From Pyrodictium sp. (GTDB lineage Archaea; Thermoproteota; Thermoprotei_A; Sulfolobales; Pyrodictiaceae): a DNA stretch of 60,713 bases. Positions 1 through 8,103 of the stretch are shown here, one piece after another. The stretch is from positions 1 through 60,713 of the forward strand of contig DQUB01000055.1 of the NCBI GenBank assembly GCA_015662475.1, in the 5' to 3' direction. The position numbers were made by a program, and so were the translations under genes. The notes beneath the pieces were generated by a model, which was given only the letters and a program-made list of their open reading frames with translations, ran no database searches and was not told the origin of the DNA. Within the stretch, counting starts at the first letter, position 1, and every line of letters begins with the position of its first letter.

Positions 1-1
1 A

Positions 2-118
2 ACATACACTGGATTCGACTACTATGATCTTGCACGTATTAACGGTCCAAAGGTTGAGTACGATTACTATAATCTCCAAAATATATGGGTGAGGTGGATG
101 GCCAACTTTATGCTATGA
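2..118 (+). CDS. C-terminal fragment of an unidentified protein (cut by window edge)
   Basis: The frame beginning at base 2 is open from the window edge to a TGA at 116-118 and encodes about 38 residues rich in Tyr, Asn and Trp. The 5' part lies outside the window, so the protein cannot be identified. The frame stays protein-like after the TGA for a further 35 codons, to a TAG at 224-226, with Tyr/Asn/Val composition like the part before it. Either the TGA is a recent nonsense mutation or sequencing error, or the gene simply ends here. No transmembrane segment is visible in this piece. Confidence 0.45.
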   Translation, partial: TYTGFDYYDLARINGPKVEYDYYNLQNIWVRWMANFML

Positions 119-296
119 GGGCTGGTTTGGAGCGAGATACTATACAACGCCTATTCTAACAATATGCGCGTCTACGTGTACCAGAATACGCAATTGCAGT
201 CAAACACTGTAAGAAACGAATTATAGTTGCATGGTGTAATAAAATAAGTAAACATGTTGAAGGTCTATTGATGAACCACAGATACTACTATCTAAT
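119..296. other. Gap with possible decayed or read-through coding sequence
   Basis: Positions 119-226 continue the upstream frame without another stop, suggesting a 3' remnant of the same gene. The rest, 227-296, is AT-rich and shows no convincing gene, tRNA or box C/D pair. A lone TTGATGA near 269 has no matching CTGA at guide distance. Confidence 0.35.
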
Positions 297-644
297 TTAG
301 GAGATGTTTTGAGGTGAAAACGGCCGCTTACCAAGCCATAGGGATAATAGGAATAATATGAGAGCTAGAGCAGTCAATATTATTGCGAGTATGAGGACTA
401 GTATGAGAGTACGTGTACTTGTAGCTACAGCTATTGGTATTGGGCCTATAACTATGACAGCACCTCCTTCTCCTGATGCTTGCTTGCCACTTAAAAGTGC
501 AACATACAAGGTTCCAAAGAACACTATTAAGATCCCTACAACTATTAGCGCAAGTCCTATGAGCCATATCTTAACCATCAAATTGGTTGGCTCTGCATTA
601 ACACCTTCGAGCGCTAACATATGCATATTTATTTTGCCCCTCAA
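297..644 (-). CDS. DUF131 / TIGR00304-type small membrane protein
   Basis: A 115-residue protein with two long hydrophobic helices, roughly residues 24-52 and 79-103, separated by a loop holding a Gly-rich GGAVIVIGPIPIA segment. Two helices around a GG-x-IGPIPI loop are typical of the archaeal DUF131/TIGR00304 membrane family, whose function is unknown. The longest start is a TTG at 644; ATG starts at residues 7, 9 and 23 are alternatives, and the last lies right before the first helix and is quite plausible. It is divergent from the methyltransferase gene at 705. Family assignment rests on motif memory. Confidence 0.7.
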   Translation of the reverse strand: MRGKINMHMLALEGVNAEPTNLMVKIWLIGLALIVVGILIVFFGTLYVALLSGKQASGEGGAVIVIGPIPIAVATSTRTLILVLILAIILTALALILFLLSLWLGKRPFSPQNIS

Positions 645-704
645 ATACTTGTGTTTGTGGATGGAGTATAATAACCGATACTCAAAGAGTTAGATTTAGC
701 TTCT

Positions 705-1310
705 ATGGGGCTGTCTGCTGTGCCAACATCAACTGTCACAGTTCCATGGGTACCATCACGGGATGAGGTTATCAAAGCTGTACTATCCATTATTAGGCCT
801 AGCAAGAAGGACATAATTTTCGATATTGGATGTGGTGATGGTAGAGTTGCAACAACTCTTGCTAGCACCTATGGTGTTCAAACAATCTGTATAGAGCTTA
901 GAGAAGATCTTGCACGTAAAGCTCAAAAGCTTGCTCAAGAAAAGGGTGTTGAACACCTTCTCGAAATTGTTATTGGCGACATGTACACATTTTCTCTTTC
1001 AAGGGCAACTATAGTGTATATGTATTTATTGACAAGTGCTAATTACCTACTTAGACCAAAGCTTGACAAAGAGTTGCAGCCTGGCAGCATTGTCATTAGC
1101 CTAGATTTTCCAGTGCCTGGATGGCGTCCTCTAAAAGTAGTTGAATTACCCCAATCCTGGCAACGTACACTCTACGTATATGTTAAAGGATATTCGGAAG
1201 TATCAGCAGATATTCCATCAAGCAAGCTAAGAGAGTTAGTGCATGGACGACTTAGAGAGGAGCTGTTAGAGGGTGTTATGGGTGGTTACATCAAGTTAAG
1301 TTCTCTCTAA
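705..1310 (+). CDS. SAM-dependent protein methyltransferase, aKMT4/DOT1-like
   Basis: A 201-residue class I methyltransferase. Near the N-terminus is a VPWVPSRDEVI segment, then the SAM-binding motif FDIGCGDGR around residues 39-47, an acidic IELRED loop, and YMYLLTSANYLLRPKL in the core. These match the crenarchaeal protein-lysine methyltransferase aKMT4 described in Sulfolobus, which modifies many proteins including chromatin proteins. The protein is about 40 residues longer than aKMT4, through a C-terminal tail. Its end overlaps the convergent cysS end by 15 bases. SAM binding is clear from the motif; the Lys substrate is inferred from family resemblance. Confidence 0.75.
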   Translation: MGLSAVPTSTVTVPWVPSRDEVIKAVLSIIRPSKKDIIFDIGCGDGRVATTLASTYGVQTICIELREDLARKAQKLAQEKGVEHLLEIVIGDMYTFSLSRATIVYMYLLTSANYLLRPKLDKELQPGSIVISLDFPVPGWRPLKVVELPQSWQRTLYVYVKGYSEVSADIPSSKLRELVHGRLREELLEGVMGGYIKLSSL

Positions 1311-2762
1311 CCGCCATACAGTCTTTCCACCTGGATAATCGTACAATTGTATTCCTAGTCTTCTAAGCTCTGCTCTTATTTCATCTGCAATATCGTATAG
1401 CTTACGCTTTCTTAGCTCACCCCTTACACGTACTATCAAATTCACTAGATCTTCAACCATCTTCTCGTGTTCTAGTTTGACAACACCGTACAGAACGTCA
1501 TCTAGTACGCCAAATACGTAGTTGAAATCTTCAAACACCCTATAGGCTCTTACAGCTGCAACATACATTTCACCAGGCACAATATCTCTGTTTACAATTC
1601 TAACAAGTTCCATTATAGCTGCAAGCGCTTTTGCTGTATTGAAATCGTTGCTCATCGCATTATGGAACTCCATATATGTTTTCTCAACCGTAGTAATCAC
1701 TTTCACTTCTCTATCGGTTAGCTTTGCTGGCGGAGTAACAGACCCTATAATCTTTCTAAGGTCTTCAACAGCCATTCTCAACCTTCTAAGATTTGCTCTT
1801 GCCTGTTCCAGCGCATCTTCGCTATAGTCTAGCTGTGTCCTATAATGGGCGCTCAATAGCCAGAGACGGAGAGTTTCAGCTCCCCATTTCTTTACAGCTT
1901 CTCTTAAAGGTATTATGTTGCCAAGACTTTTACTCATTTTCTCGCCATGTACGGTTAGATACCCTGTATGCAACCAATACTTGACCCAAGGCTTTACACC
2001 AAATAGCGCTTCTGATTGCGCACGTTCATTTTCGTGGTGAGGGAATATCAGGTCTTGGCCACCACCATGTATTTCAAATTGTCTACCAAGATACTTGGAT
2101 GACATAACGCTACACTCTATATGCCAGCCAGGTCTCCCACGACCCCAAGGCGCCTCCCAATACGGTTCTCCAGGTTTCCAAGCCTTCCAAAGCGCAAAAT
2201 CGTATGGTTTCTTCTTCTCTTTCAACACTTCTACTTCCTGTCTCCACTCCTCCGGGTTTTTTAGACCACTTAGACTTCCATAGTCAGGGTACTTGTCAAC
2301 CTCGAAATAGACGCTGCCACTTGGTGCTACGTAGGCATAGCCTTTGTCTATAAGCTCTTGAATAAATTCTATTATTTCGTTTATGTGTTCTGTAACTCTA
2401 GGATGTATATCGACTTTTATCTTGAGCTTCTCAAGCATTTCGAAATAGTCTTTGGTATATATGTCGACAATTTCTCTCCAATCTTTGCCTTCGCTTCGCG
2501 CTCTATTGATTATCTTATCGTCTATGTCTGTTATGTTTTGCACATGTATGACGTTAAAGCCTCTGAGCCTAAAATATCTTTTAATCGCGTCGAAGGCAAC
2601 ATAGGTTCTAGCATGGCCCAAGTGCGTATAATCATACACTGTAGGTCCACAAACGTACATGCGGACAAGTCCAGGCTTAAATGGGGTGAAAGTCTCGAGT
2701 TTGCGGCCCAAAGTGTTAAATACTTTTATGCTCGGTAGCTCTGTCCATGCCAGCGTTTGCAC
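1296..2762 (-). CDS. cysS: Cysteinyl-tRNA synthetase
   Basis: A 488-residue class I aminoacyl-tRNA synthetase that charges tRNA-Cys with cysteine in the cytosol. The N-terminal YVCGPTVYDYTHLGHARTY block (HIGH-like HLGH at 47-50) is diagnostic of CysRS. The zinc ligands are C38, C217, H242 and E246 (in HHENE), and the KMSKS loop lies at 275-279. The helical anticodon-binding end is complete and the length is normal. It is transcribed divergently from the radical SAM gene across a 60-base gap that carries an 8-bp inverted repeat, and it is convergent with the methyltransferase gene. Confidence 0.97.
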   Translation of the reverse strand: MQTLAWTELPSIKVFNTLGRKLETFTPFKPGLVRMYVCGPTVYDYTHLGHARTYVAFDAIKRYFRLRGFNVIHVQNITDIDDKIINRARSEGKDWREIVDIYTKDYFEMLEKLKIKVDIHPRVTEHINEIIEFIQELIDKGYAYVAPSGSVYFEVDKYPDYGSLSGLKNPEEWRQEVEVLKEKKKPYDFALWKAWKPGEPYWEAPWGRGRPGWHIECSVMSSKYLGRQFEIHGGGQDLIFPHHENERAQSEALFGVKPWVKYWLHTGYLTVHGEKMSKSLGNIIPLREAVKKWGAETLRLWLLSAHYRTQLDYSEDALEQARANLRRLRMAVEDLRKIIGSVTPPAKLTDREVKVITTVEKTYMEFHNAMSNDFNTAKALAAIMELVRIVNRDIVPGEMYVAAVRAYRVFEDFNYVFGVLDDVLYGVVKLEHEKMVEDLVNLIVRVRGELRKRKLYDIADEIRAELRRLGIQLYDYPGGKTVWRLERT

Positions 2763-2763
2763 T

Positions 2764-2798
2764 AGCTAAGTCACCAGATATAGGGTAGAAACTTAGCT
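2764..2798. promoter_or_regulatory. Inverted repeat and direct repeat in the cysS / radical SAM intergenic region
   Basis: AGCTAAGT at 2764-2771 is the exact reverse complement of ACTTAGCT at 2791-2798. In the same 60-base gap, TATAGGGTAG occurs twice in direct orientation, near 2779 and 2808. Both starts of two divergent genes flank this gap, so it must hold their promoters; the repeats could be operator elements. This is inference from symmetry only. Confidence 0.35.
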
Positions 2799-2822
2799 GT
2801 AGGTATTATAGGGTAGCTTGAA

Positions 2823-3983
2823 GTGGTTAGTGTGCTCTACCGTGTTACAGGGTCTCTACTTGAAAAAGTGTTGAGGGACAAGGAAAAATTACGAGATAAA
2901 GTAGAGTCGATGATAGATAGAAATGCTGTTAAGAGAGCATTGGAAGATGGACATGCGAGAAGACGGCCTAGACCATGTGGTATGACTATACATACAAGCA
3001 TTGGATGTAAGTTTGGCTGCATCTACTGCTATGTCCCTGATATGGGTTTTCCAATGAAACCTCGACCATACCCTTTAACAGGGTTGGAGCTTGTCTATGC
3101 TCTGCTTAACAACCCCTACTTTCTCCCAGGACCTTACGGTACATTACTTGCCTTTGGCTCTGTTACAGAACCATTCATGGAGGAGGCTGTTGAACGCACT
3201 CTTGACTATCTTGAGAAAACTCGAAAGTTTCTTGGAAATCCAACACAAATATCCACTAAAGCTTCTATAGGTGAAGAACTTCTTGACAAACTTTTACGAG
3301 TTATGGATCCCCAAATAAGCTTTCTAGTAACAGTTATAACGATAAAACATGCTAAAAAACTAGAGCCTAATGCACCAAAACCCGACGATCGATTTGAAAC
3401 TATAAGAAGGCTTTCTAAAGCCTCAGTACATGTCACACTTTTCCTAAGACCCATAATACCGGGGTTAACAGACGCTGAAGTCCCAACACTACTTTCTAAG
3501 GCTAAGGAGAGTGGGGCAAAAGGTGTTGTACCAGGTAGCTTGCGTGTTACACCAGGCATACTTCGCAGGCTAAAATTGGCTGGGCTTGATGTTGAAGAGG
3601 TAAAACGTAGACTACCTCGCCAACCCAGAAACCCCAAAGACCAAGTTACAATTAGAGAACATGATCTAAAACGTCTTGTAGACATTTATGCTAAGAAACT
3701 TGGCCTACGCGTATATCCCTCATCTTGTGCAGCAAATATAGAAGCTCATAACCTTGCCTGCTACTCCTGCAACTGGGGACCATGTGGAGATCCTCGTAAA
3801 CTACCTAGTGTGGAGGAAAACGATGTTAAAGATGCTGTCGAAGTTTTTGGGCTAAGACCCACTAAGCTAGTAGTTAAAGGGAATAAGATCGTTGTCCATG
3901 TTAAAGATGGCGACCAAAGAACCAAAGATGTTGTAAGTGTTATCTTGTCAACTGTCACAAAACGAGATGTTGTTGTAAGATAA
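2823..3983 (+). CDS. Radical SAM protein with extra C-terminal cysteine cluster
   Basis: A 386-residue protein starting at GTG. The CxxxCxxC motif that binds the SAM-cleaving 4Fe-4S cluster is C62, C66, C69 (CKFGCIYC), preceded by a basic DGHARRRPRPCG segment. A second set of cysteines near residues 303-320 (in CAANIEAHNLACYSCNWGPCG) could hold an auxiliary cluster. The layout resembles the spore photoproduct lyase-like branch of archaeal radical SAM proteins, but I cannot name a substrate. It is divergent from cysS, and nothing in the neighbourhood points to a pathway. Confidence 0.8.
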   Translation: MVSVLYRVTGSLLEKVLRDKEKLRDKVESMIDRNAVKRALEDGHARRRPRPCGMTIHTSIGCKFGCIYCYVPDMGFPMKPRPYPLTGLELVYALLNNPYFLPGPYGTLLAFGSVTEPFMEEAVERTLDYLEKTRKFLGNPTQISTKASIGEELLDKLLRVMDPQISFLVTVITIKHAKKLEPNAPKPDDRFETIRRLSKASVHVTLFLRPIIPGLTDAEVPTLLSKAKESGAKGVVPGSLRVTPGILRRLKLAGLDVEEVKRRLPRQPRNPKDQVTIREHDLKRLVDIYAKKLGLRVYPSSCAANIEAHNLACYSCNWGPCGDPRKLPSVEENDVKDAVEVFGLRPTKLVVKGNKIVVHVKDGDQRTKDVVSVILSTVTKRDVVVR

Positions 3984-4083
3984 AAACCATTTTATGTCAA
4001 ACAACACAAATACTCTTCGCCAAAGCTTGGATCTGAGGTAGGATGTGGTGTTGATCCTCCCCCGGTCCGTGAATACATCATCG
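3984..4083. other. GC-rich convergent intergenic gap
   Basis: The gap between two convergent genes is more GC-rich than its surroundings and holds GGATC and GATCC arms (around 4030 and 4054) enclosing about 19 bases, plus a run of C residues. On the minus strand a GCGATGA box-C-like heptamer occurs but no CTGA at guide distance. It could be a transcript end structure or an unrecognised structured RNA. Confidence 0.25.
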
Positions 4084-4530
4084 CTATTGCTTAGTCAGCT
4101 TCTGAGCCCCGGTCATCGGCAAATTCTTAGGTTTTAGATTAGAGCGTTTTATAGGTAGCTTTAGATGTTCAGCTACTCGTTCAACGATCCAAGCATATGT
4201 AGCGTCACCCTTACTATATCTCAGCTTTAGCTTACGATAAACTGCACGGTATACCATTCGCCCATCAGAGTCGTAGACTTCTATCCAGCCTTTTACGTGA
4301 CCTCTAAGGTTTCTTACTAGACGTACTTGGACAGCATATTCTCCTTCAGAGAGGTTCACGTATAGTGTCTCAGCAGAACCTCTACTATATGTTGGTTTTG
4401 CAGGTTCACGTCTACTTGGTTTGGGAGTTCTAACATTACCTTTAGAGTCGACTATTAGTGCAATATATCTTACTGCATGCTTACCTCTTCTACTCTTACT
4501 CTTTTCTTCACGAAGTATGACTGTTGTCAT
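4084..4530 (-). CDS. Conserved-looking hypothetical basic protein
   Basis: A 148-residue protein, strongly basic at both ends, with a central beta-rich part (residues about 50-105: LYVNLSEGEYAVQVRLV, then GWIEVYDSDGRMVYRAVY). No cysteines and no membrane segment. The basic tails could bind nucleic acid, but I do not recognise a family. Its start overlaps the stop of the upstream gene by 4 bases, and that gene starts 1 base after the next one ends, so three genes (5127 down to 4084) form a transcription unit. A function is not assigned. Confidence 0.75.
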   Translation of the reverse strand: MTTVILREEKSKSRRGKHAVRYIALIVDSKGNVRTPKPSRREPAKPTYSRGSAETLYVNLSEGEYAVQVRLVRNLRGHVKGWIEVYDSDGRMVYRAVYRKLKLRYSKGDATYAWIVERVAEHLKLPIKRSNLKPKNLPMTGAQKLTKQ

Positions 4531-4781
4531 AGTAGCACCTTTGCTTCTACGCCATCACCACAATTAAGCTTTCCAGTCTTCTCTGGGAAGACTATCGTAG
4601 TGAAACGATAGTCCATTCCTGCAGGCATACGCAATTTATAAGGTTCATTTGCTGTTACAACTACATTTTTGACATTTTCACAAACATATTCACTTTCCAG
4701 TTTCGAGTTAACATAGTTTTTCAACACGACTTTGAAACTATCACCTTTTCGAATTATATGCAAGATTGCTAGTTTTCCCAC
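4527..4781 (-). CDS. Small hypothetical protein
   Basis: An 84-residue predominantly beta protein with two cysteines, no membrane helix and no recognised domain. It sits in the middle of a three-gene unit, overlapping the downstream gene by 4 bases (ATGA-type) and lying 1 base from the upstream helical protein gene. The tight coupling suggests that the three products work together or are co-regulated. I do not recognise the family. Confidence 0.7.
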   Translation of the reverse strand: MGKLAILHIIRKGDSFKVVLKNYVNSKLESEYVCENVKNVVVTANEPYKLRMPAGMDYRFTTIVFPEKTGKLNCGDGVEAKVLL

Positions 4782-4782
4782 A

Positions 4783-5127
4783 CTACATCTCCCAAGCTTT
4801 CATCTCTACTAGGAGTTTTTCAACCTCGTTACCCAGCTCTACAAGCAGTGCAGCTATGTAAGGATCGCCTAATTCGCTCAAAAGTTTTCGCACTTCAACC
4901 AGCATCAACTTTGTTTCGGCTAGAAGAGGGCGGATGTTGAGGCCCACAAGGGCTATTGTTTCAAGTCTAAGCTTTATACGTTCCAACGCCAATTCGATAT
5001 TCTTGAGGTTTTCACAACCTTCAACTTTTGCAGATCCACACTTTCTTTCAAGTCTTCTAATACGTGCTAATGCTGCACTCAAACTTGCCAACATTTTCGC
5101 TAAGCTACTACGATTAATTGTGGTCAC
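4783..5127 (-). CDS. Small all-helical protein with an ESCRT-III (CdvB)-like pattern
   Basis: A 114-residue protein that reads as long amphipathic helices with a central segment ALERIKLRLETIALVG. That pattern resembles the core helices of the archaeal ESCRT-III/CdvB family, which form membrane-remodelling polymers in crenarchaeal division. It is much shorter than CdvB and carries no visible MIM2 or winged-helix tail, so the link is only suggestive; any short coiled-coil protein could look alike. It is the first gene of the three-gene minus-strand unit. The cdvA and cdvC genes are not in this window. Confidence 0.65.
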   Translation of the reverse strand: MTTINRSSLAKMLASLSAALARIRRLERKCGSAKVEGCENLKNIELALERIKLRLETIALVGLNIRPLLAETKLMLVEVRKLLSELGDPYIAALLVELGNEVEKLLVEMKAWEM

Positions 5128-5162
5128 TATAACCCCTTAATCTTCTACCCTATCTTCCTCTC

Positions 5163-5429
5163 TTAAGCTTTGGAGCCTTTTCTAATCCTATAAAATCTGA
5201 TTAGGTTTATTGCTGAAAAAGTGAATGCTAAGGAATTGAGAATGGTAAATACAACATCTCGTATCATGATGGCATATATTGTTAGTAGTATGCTACCCGC
5301 AGCATATAATCCGCTCAGGCTTGGAGGTGGTGGTGTACTTCGAAGTGCTAATATCCAACCTAGCACTATTAAGGTCATCCCTGCAACTCCTATGAGTTCG
5401 AAAGCCATACTCGTATACCTCCTTATCAC
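5163..5429 (-). CDS. Small integral membrane protein
   Basis: An 88-residue protein with three hydrophobic segments (about 9-27, 39-55 and 60-78) and a basic C-terminal tail (YRIRKGSKA). A Pro-rich loop follows the first helix. The size and helix layout resemble CBU_0592 or SWEET-like half-transporters, but no motif is decisive. It lies between the helical-protein unit downstream and a divergent nuclease-like gene upstream. Function unknown. Confidence 0.65.
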   Translation of the reverse strand: MIRRYTSMAFELIGVAGMTLIVLGWILALRSTPPPPSLSGLYAAGSILLTIYAIMIRDVVFTILNSLAFTFSAINLIRFYRIRKGSKA

Positions 5430-5492
5430 TACTTGGCGGAAGAAAAGCCATAAAAAATAGAGTTATGATGATGCAGATAGAGGGTGTGCTCA

Positions 5493-5846
5493 TTGAGTCT
5501 CGCACGCATAGTGTTTCTAAAGAAGAAGTTGGAGAAGAAATATGGTGCTATCGGCAAGGTTGCTGGTAGATATGTTGAAGCAGGTTACACAGTTAATATT
5601 GGCTTCCAAACAGCTAAAGGGAGTATAGATATTGTTGCAAAGAAAGAAGGTCAGATACTTGCTATAGATGTTATTACGGAATCTGTAAAGGTTGGTACAG
5701 ATGTTATTGAGAAGCTTAAGGAGAAAGCTGCTAGCATAAATGCAAAACCTGTACTAGTCCTCTATGGTTCTGGACCACAACTTCAAAAAGAAGCTCTTAA
5801 GAGAGCAGAAGAGCTCGGTGTAGAGATTAGAAGAGTTAGAAGTTAA
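5493..5846 (+). CDS. PD-(D/E)XK nuclease-like protein
   Basis: About 117 residues. The core is GYTVNIGFQTAKGSIDIVAKKEGQILAIDVI, matching the GxxDIV-x(n)-(D/E)xK arrangement of small archaeal PD-(D/E)XK proteins. The second acidic residue here is Asp followed by Val-Ile, so the catalytic Lys is missing or displaced and nuclease activity is doubtful. An upstream GTG at 5484 extends the frame by three codons, but a GAGGGTG Shine-Dalgarno-like stretch just before 5493 favours the TTG there. Its 3' end overlaps the convergent argF end by 4 bases. Substrate unknown. Confidence 0.65.
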   Translation: MSLARIVFLKKKLEKKYGAIGKVAGRYVEAGYTVNIGFQTAKGSIDIVAKKEGQILAIDVITESVKVGTDVIEKLKEKAASINAKPVLVLYGSGPQLQKEALKRAEELGVEIRRVRS

Positions 5847-6796
5847 GGGATTTTAGGCTGTAATAGCCATAGAAGCACCGCTTTTTGTGCATGCAATCTG
5901 TTTTCAGCTTGTAGCCATACAATGCTTTGTGGACCCTCAATTACTTCATCGGTAACCTCTTCTCCTCTACGAGCTGGCAAGCAGTGCATAAATACTACAT
6001 CATGTTTAGCTCTAGCTAGCAAATCTTTTGTCACTGTATAGCCTTGAAGTAATTGACGTTTTTTCTCCGCTATCTCTTCTTCACCCATACTCACCCAAAC
6101 ATCTGTGTACACGACATCAGCCTCTTCAACAGCTTTTTGGGGGTCATCTACAACCTCTATTCTAGCACCACTAGCATTTGCAAACTCATATGCTTTGTCA
6201 AGTACATCTTTGTCTGGAGATAGCTGAGGTGGTGATGCTACAACCATGTTTATTCCAAGCATAGCTGCTGCTATAATTAGACTATGAGCAACATTACTTC
6301 TACCATCGCCTACGAAAACCAGTTTTAAACCTTTGAGCCTGCCTTTAACCTCTAAAATTGTTAGCATATCAGCTATTGCTTGTAGAGGATGCTCTTTATC
6401 ACTAAGCATATTGACTACTGGTACACTCGAATACCGTGCAAGCTCGAGAAGGTTTTCATGGCGATACACTCTAGCTGCTATTAGGTCAACGTATCTTGAA
6501 AGTACTCTAGCTGTATCCTTTATAGGCTCACCACGACCCAACTGTGTTTCCGACCAAGTTAGAACTATCGGGTACATACCAAGCTGGACTGCTGCAAGCT
6601 CCATGCTAACTCTTGTTCTCGTGCTCGGCTTTTCAAATAGGAGAGCTATAGTGTAGCCTTTCAAAACATTGAGTACACGTTCACCACTATAATAACGTCT
6701 TTTGAGATACTGGGCAAGCTCTATTATGCGGTTAAGATCCCATGGTGTTAGATCAGCTATGGAGAGAAGATGCCTTGGCGTTTTAATCACCTTCAA
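5843..6796 (-). CDS. argF: Ornithine carbamoyltransferase
   Basis: A 317-residue transcarbamoylase that makes citrulline from ornithine and carbamoyl phosphate in arginine biosynthesis. The carbamoyl-phosphate site STRTRVS (about 57-63), the HPLQAIADM segment, and HCLPARRGEEV near the C-terminus (the cysteine of the ornithine site) are all present; the HCLP motif separates OTCase from aspartate carbamoyltransferase. Length is normal and no key residue is missing. No other arginine-pathway gene is adjacent. Confidence 0.95.
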   Translation of the reverse strand: MKVIKTPRHLLSIADLTPWDLNRIIELAQYLKRRYYSGERVLNVLKGYTIALLFEKPSTRTRVSMELAAVQLGMYPIVLTWSETQLGRGEPIKDTARVLSRYVDLIAARVYRHENLLELARYSSVPVVNMLSDKEHPLQAIADMLTILEVKGRLKGLKLVFVGDGRSNVAHSLIIAAAMLGINMVVASPPQLSPDKDVLDKAYEFANASGARIEVVDDPQKAVEEADVVYTDVWVSMGEEEIAEKKRQLLQGYTVTKDLLARAKHDVVFMHCLPARRGEEVTDEVIEGPQSIVWLQAENRLHAQKAVLLWLLQPKIP

Positions 6797-6912
6797 TATT
6801 GTGCTTGTGTGGGGGTATATTAGAGCTCAGTTCATGGGAGTTTCAACATCCTTTTTCAGCGACCGCTCCTCTACATCATTGCCAATAGATTATTTTTGTG
6901 GAACAGGTTTAT

Positions 6913-7191
6913 TTACGATAGGTCTATTAGGAGAGCACCACATTTCATCTCGACAAGCTTTTCAACAACCTCTATAATATCTTGAGCATGTTCACACGTT
7001 AAGTGTATCCCTATTTGCATGTAAGGAAGACGTTGTTCCACCGATACTTTCCTTTCAATAGCGAGTTTAATCAGGCAGCTTTTTAGCGAAAATACAGCCC
7101 AGGCGGTACTTACAACACTTTTCTGCGATATTTGAGCAAGCTTTTCAGATACTTCTCGAAAACATTGTATCAGTTCTTCTGGTGTACGCAC
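6913..7191 (-). CDS. Small hypothetical protein
   Basis: A 92-residue protein with four or five cysteines, mostly helical, with a central beta stretch (LPYMQIGIHLTCEHA). No domain is recognised. It stands alone between the argF promoter side and a divergent gene at 7291. The size is compatible with a Pcc1-like or other small archaeal fold, but no motif supports a choice. Confidence 0.5.
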   Translation of the reverse strand: MRTPEELIQCFREVSEKLAQISQKSVVSTAWAVFSLKSCLIKLAIERKVSVEQRLPYMQIGIHLTCEHAQDIIEVVEKLVEMKCGALLIDLS

Positions 7192-7290
7192 TCTAATACC
7201 CGCTTTTAAAGTGAAACATGCTATCTTCTCCAGCCAACATCACCCTTTTAGCCACAGTATGCCACCTCTCACATTTAGTGGTAGTAGATT

Positions 7291-8103
7291 TTGAACGTAA
7301 AACGATCATTTGTAATACCATTTTACAAGTGTTTGCTTGGTTTAGCTGAGCCAAAACCATGTGCTAGTATTGACGTACACCGCATACTAACGTCCATCGT
7401 AGCAGCTGCAGTCTATGTTGATGATGCTTACAAAATAGGCTACAGTTATGGTTTGGAGGGAACTTTGAAAGGTTACGGTGACTTGATTTTAGAAGCTGCA
7501 AGATCTATAGCTGTTGAAGGTGGCGACATATCGACACTTGTAGGCCTAATAACCTACACTGCAGCATATGGTTTTGCAAAAGCACGTGGTAGAGAAAGCT
7601 TAGAACACGTATTAGATGGTGCAAAGAGGATAGTATCAGCAACCTCTTACACTGATGCAGTGAAACTTTTAGAAGCACTAAAAGTGTTAGGCTACAACGA
7701 AGTACTGTATCTGCTTGAAGAGAAGGGCATCACAAAACATAGAATCGAAGCAGAGTATATGAATGTTGAAGACTTGTTGAGAGAGGCAAGTGGCACAGAA
7801 CTTGCATTCATGAATCCACATACACTTGCGCAGGTTATACGTTTGGCTAAAGAATGTGTTGAGAAGTATAGAGTTAGAAGGCCAGTATGCATATGGCATT
7901 ACATATTACATGCTAACGTTGAAAGTGAACTTAAAGAAAAAGTATGGGATGCATTCCGCATACTTGTAGCTCATAACTGCAATGTTAAAAGAGCGCTAGC
8001 CTACATCTCGGAAGAGTTACGCGAATGCCAACGCCTCAACAAGAACTACACACTACTTGCTAAAGCATTTCTCGTAGCACTCTATGTTATCGAGCTATTC
8101 TAG
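7291..8103 (+). CDS. Hypothetical all-helical protein, faintly CitG-like
   Basis: A 270-residue protein starting at TTG. It is almost entirely alpha-helical, with an acidic YVDDAYK segment near residue 45 and a GGDISTLVGLITYTAAYGFAKARG stretch near 76-100. That stretch vaguely recalls triphosphoribosyl-dephospho-CoA synthases, but the metal and nucleotide motifs of that family are not seen. Its 3' end overlaps the convergent membrane-protein gene by 9 bases. Function unknown. Confidence 0.65.
   Translation: MNVKRSFVIPFYKCLLGLAEPKPCASIDVHRILTSIVAAAVYVDDAYKIGYSYGLEGTLKGYGDLILEAARSIAVEGGDISTLVGLITYTAAYGFAKARGRESLEHVLDGAKRIVSATSYTDAVKLLEALKVLGYNEVLYLLEEKGITKHRIEAEYMNVEDLLREASGTELAFMNPHTLAQVIRLAKECVEKYRVRRPVCIWHYILHANVESELKEKVWDAFRILVAHNCNVKRALAYISEELRECQRLNKNYTLLAKAFLVALYVIELF

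Noticed and set aside
227..296. Single TTGATGA box near 269 as an sRNA
   Set aside because: No CTGA within 10-20 bases downstream and no second pair of boxes.
3984..4130. Possible C/D sRNA on the minus strand with GCGATGA
   Set aside because: No D' or D box at the required distance; only the GC-rich composition is unusual.
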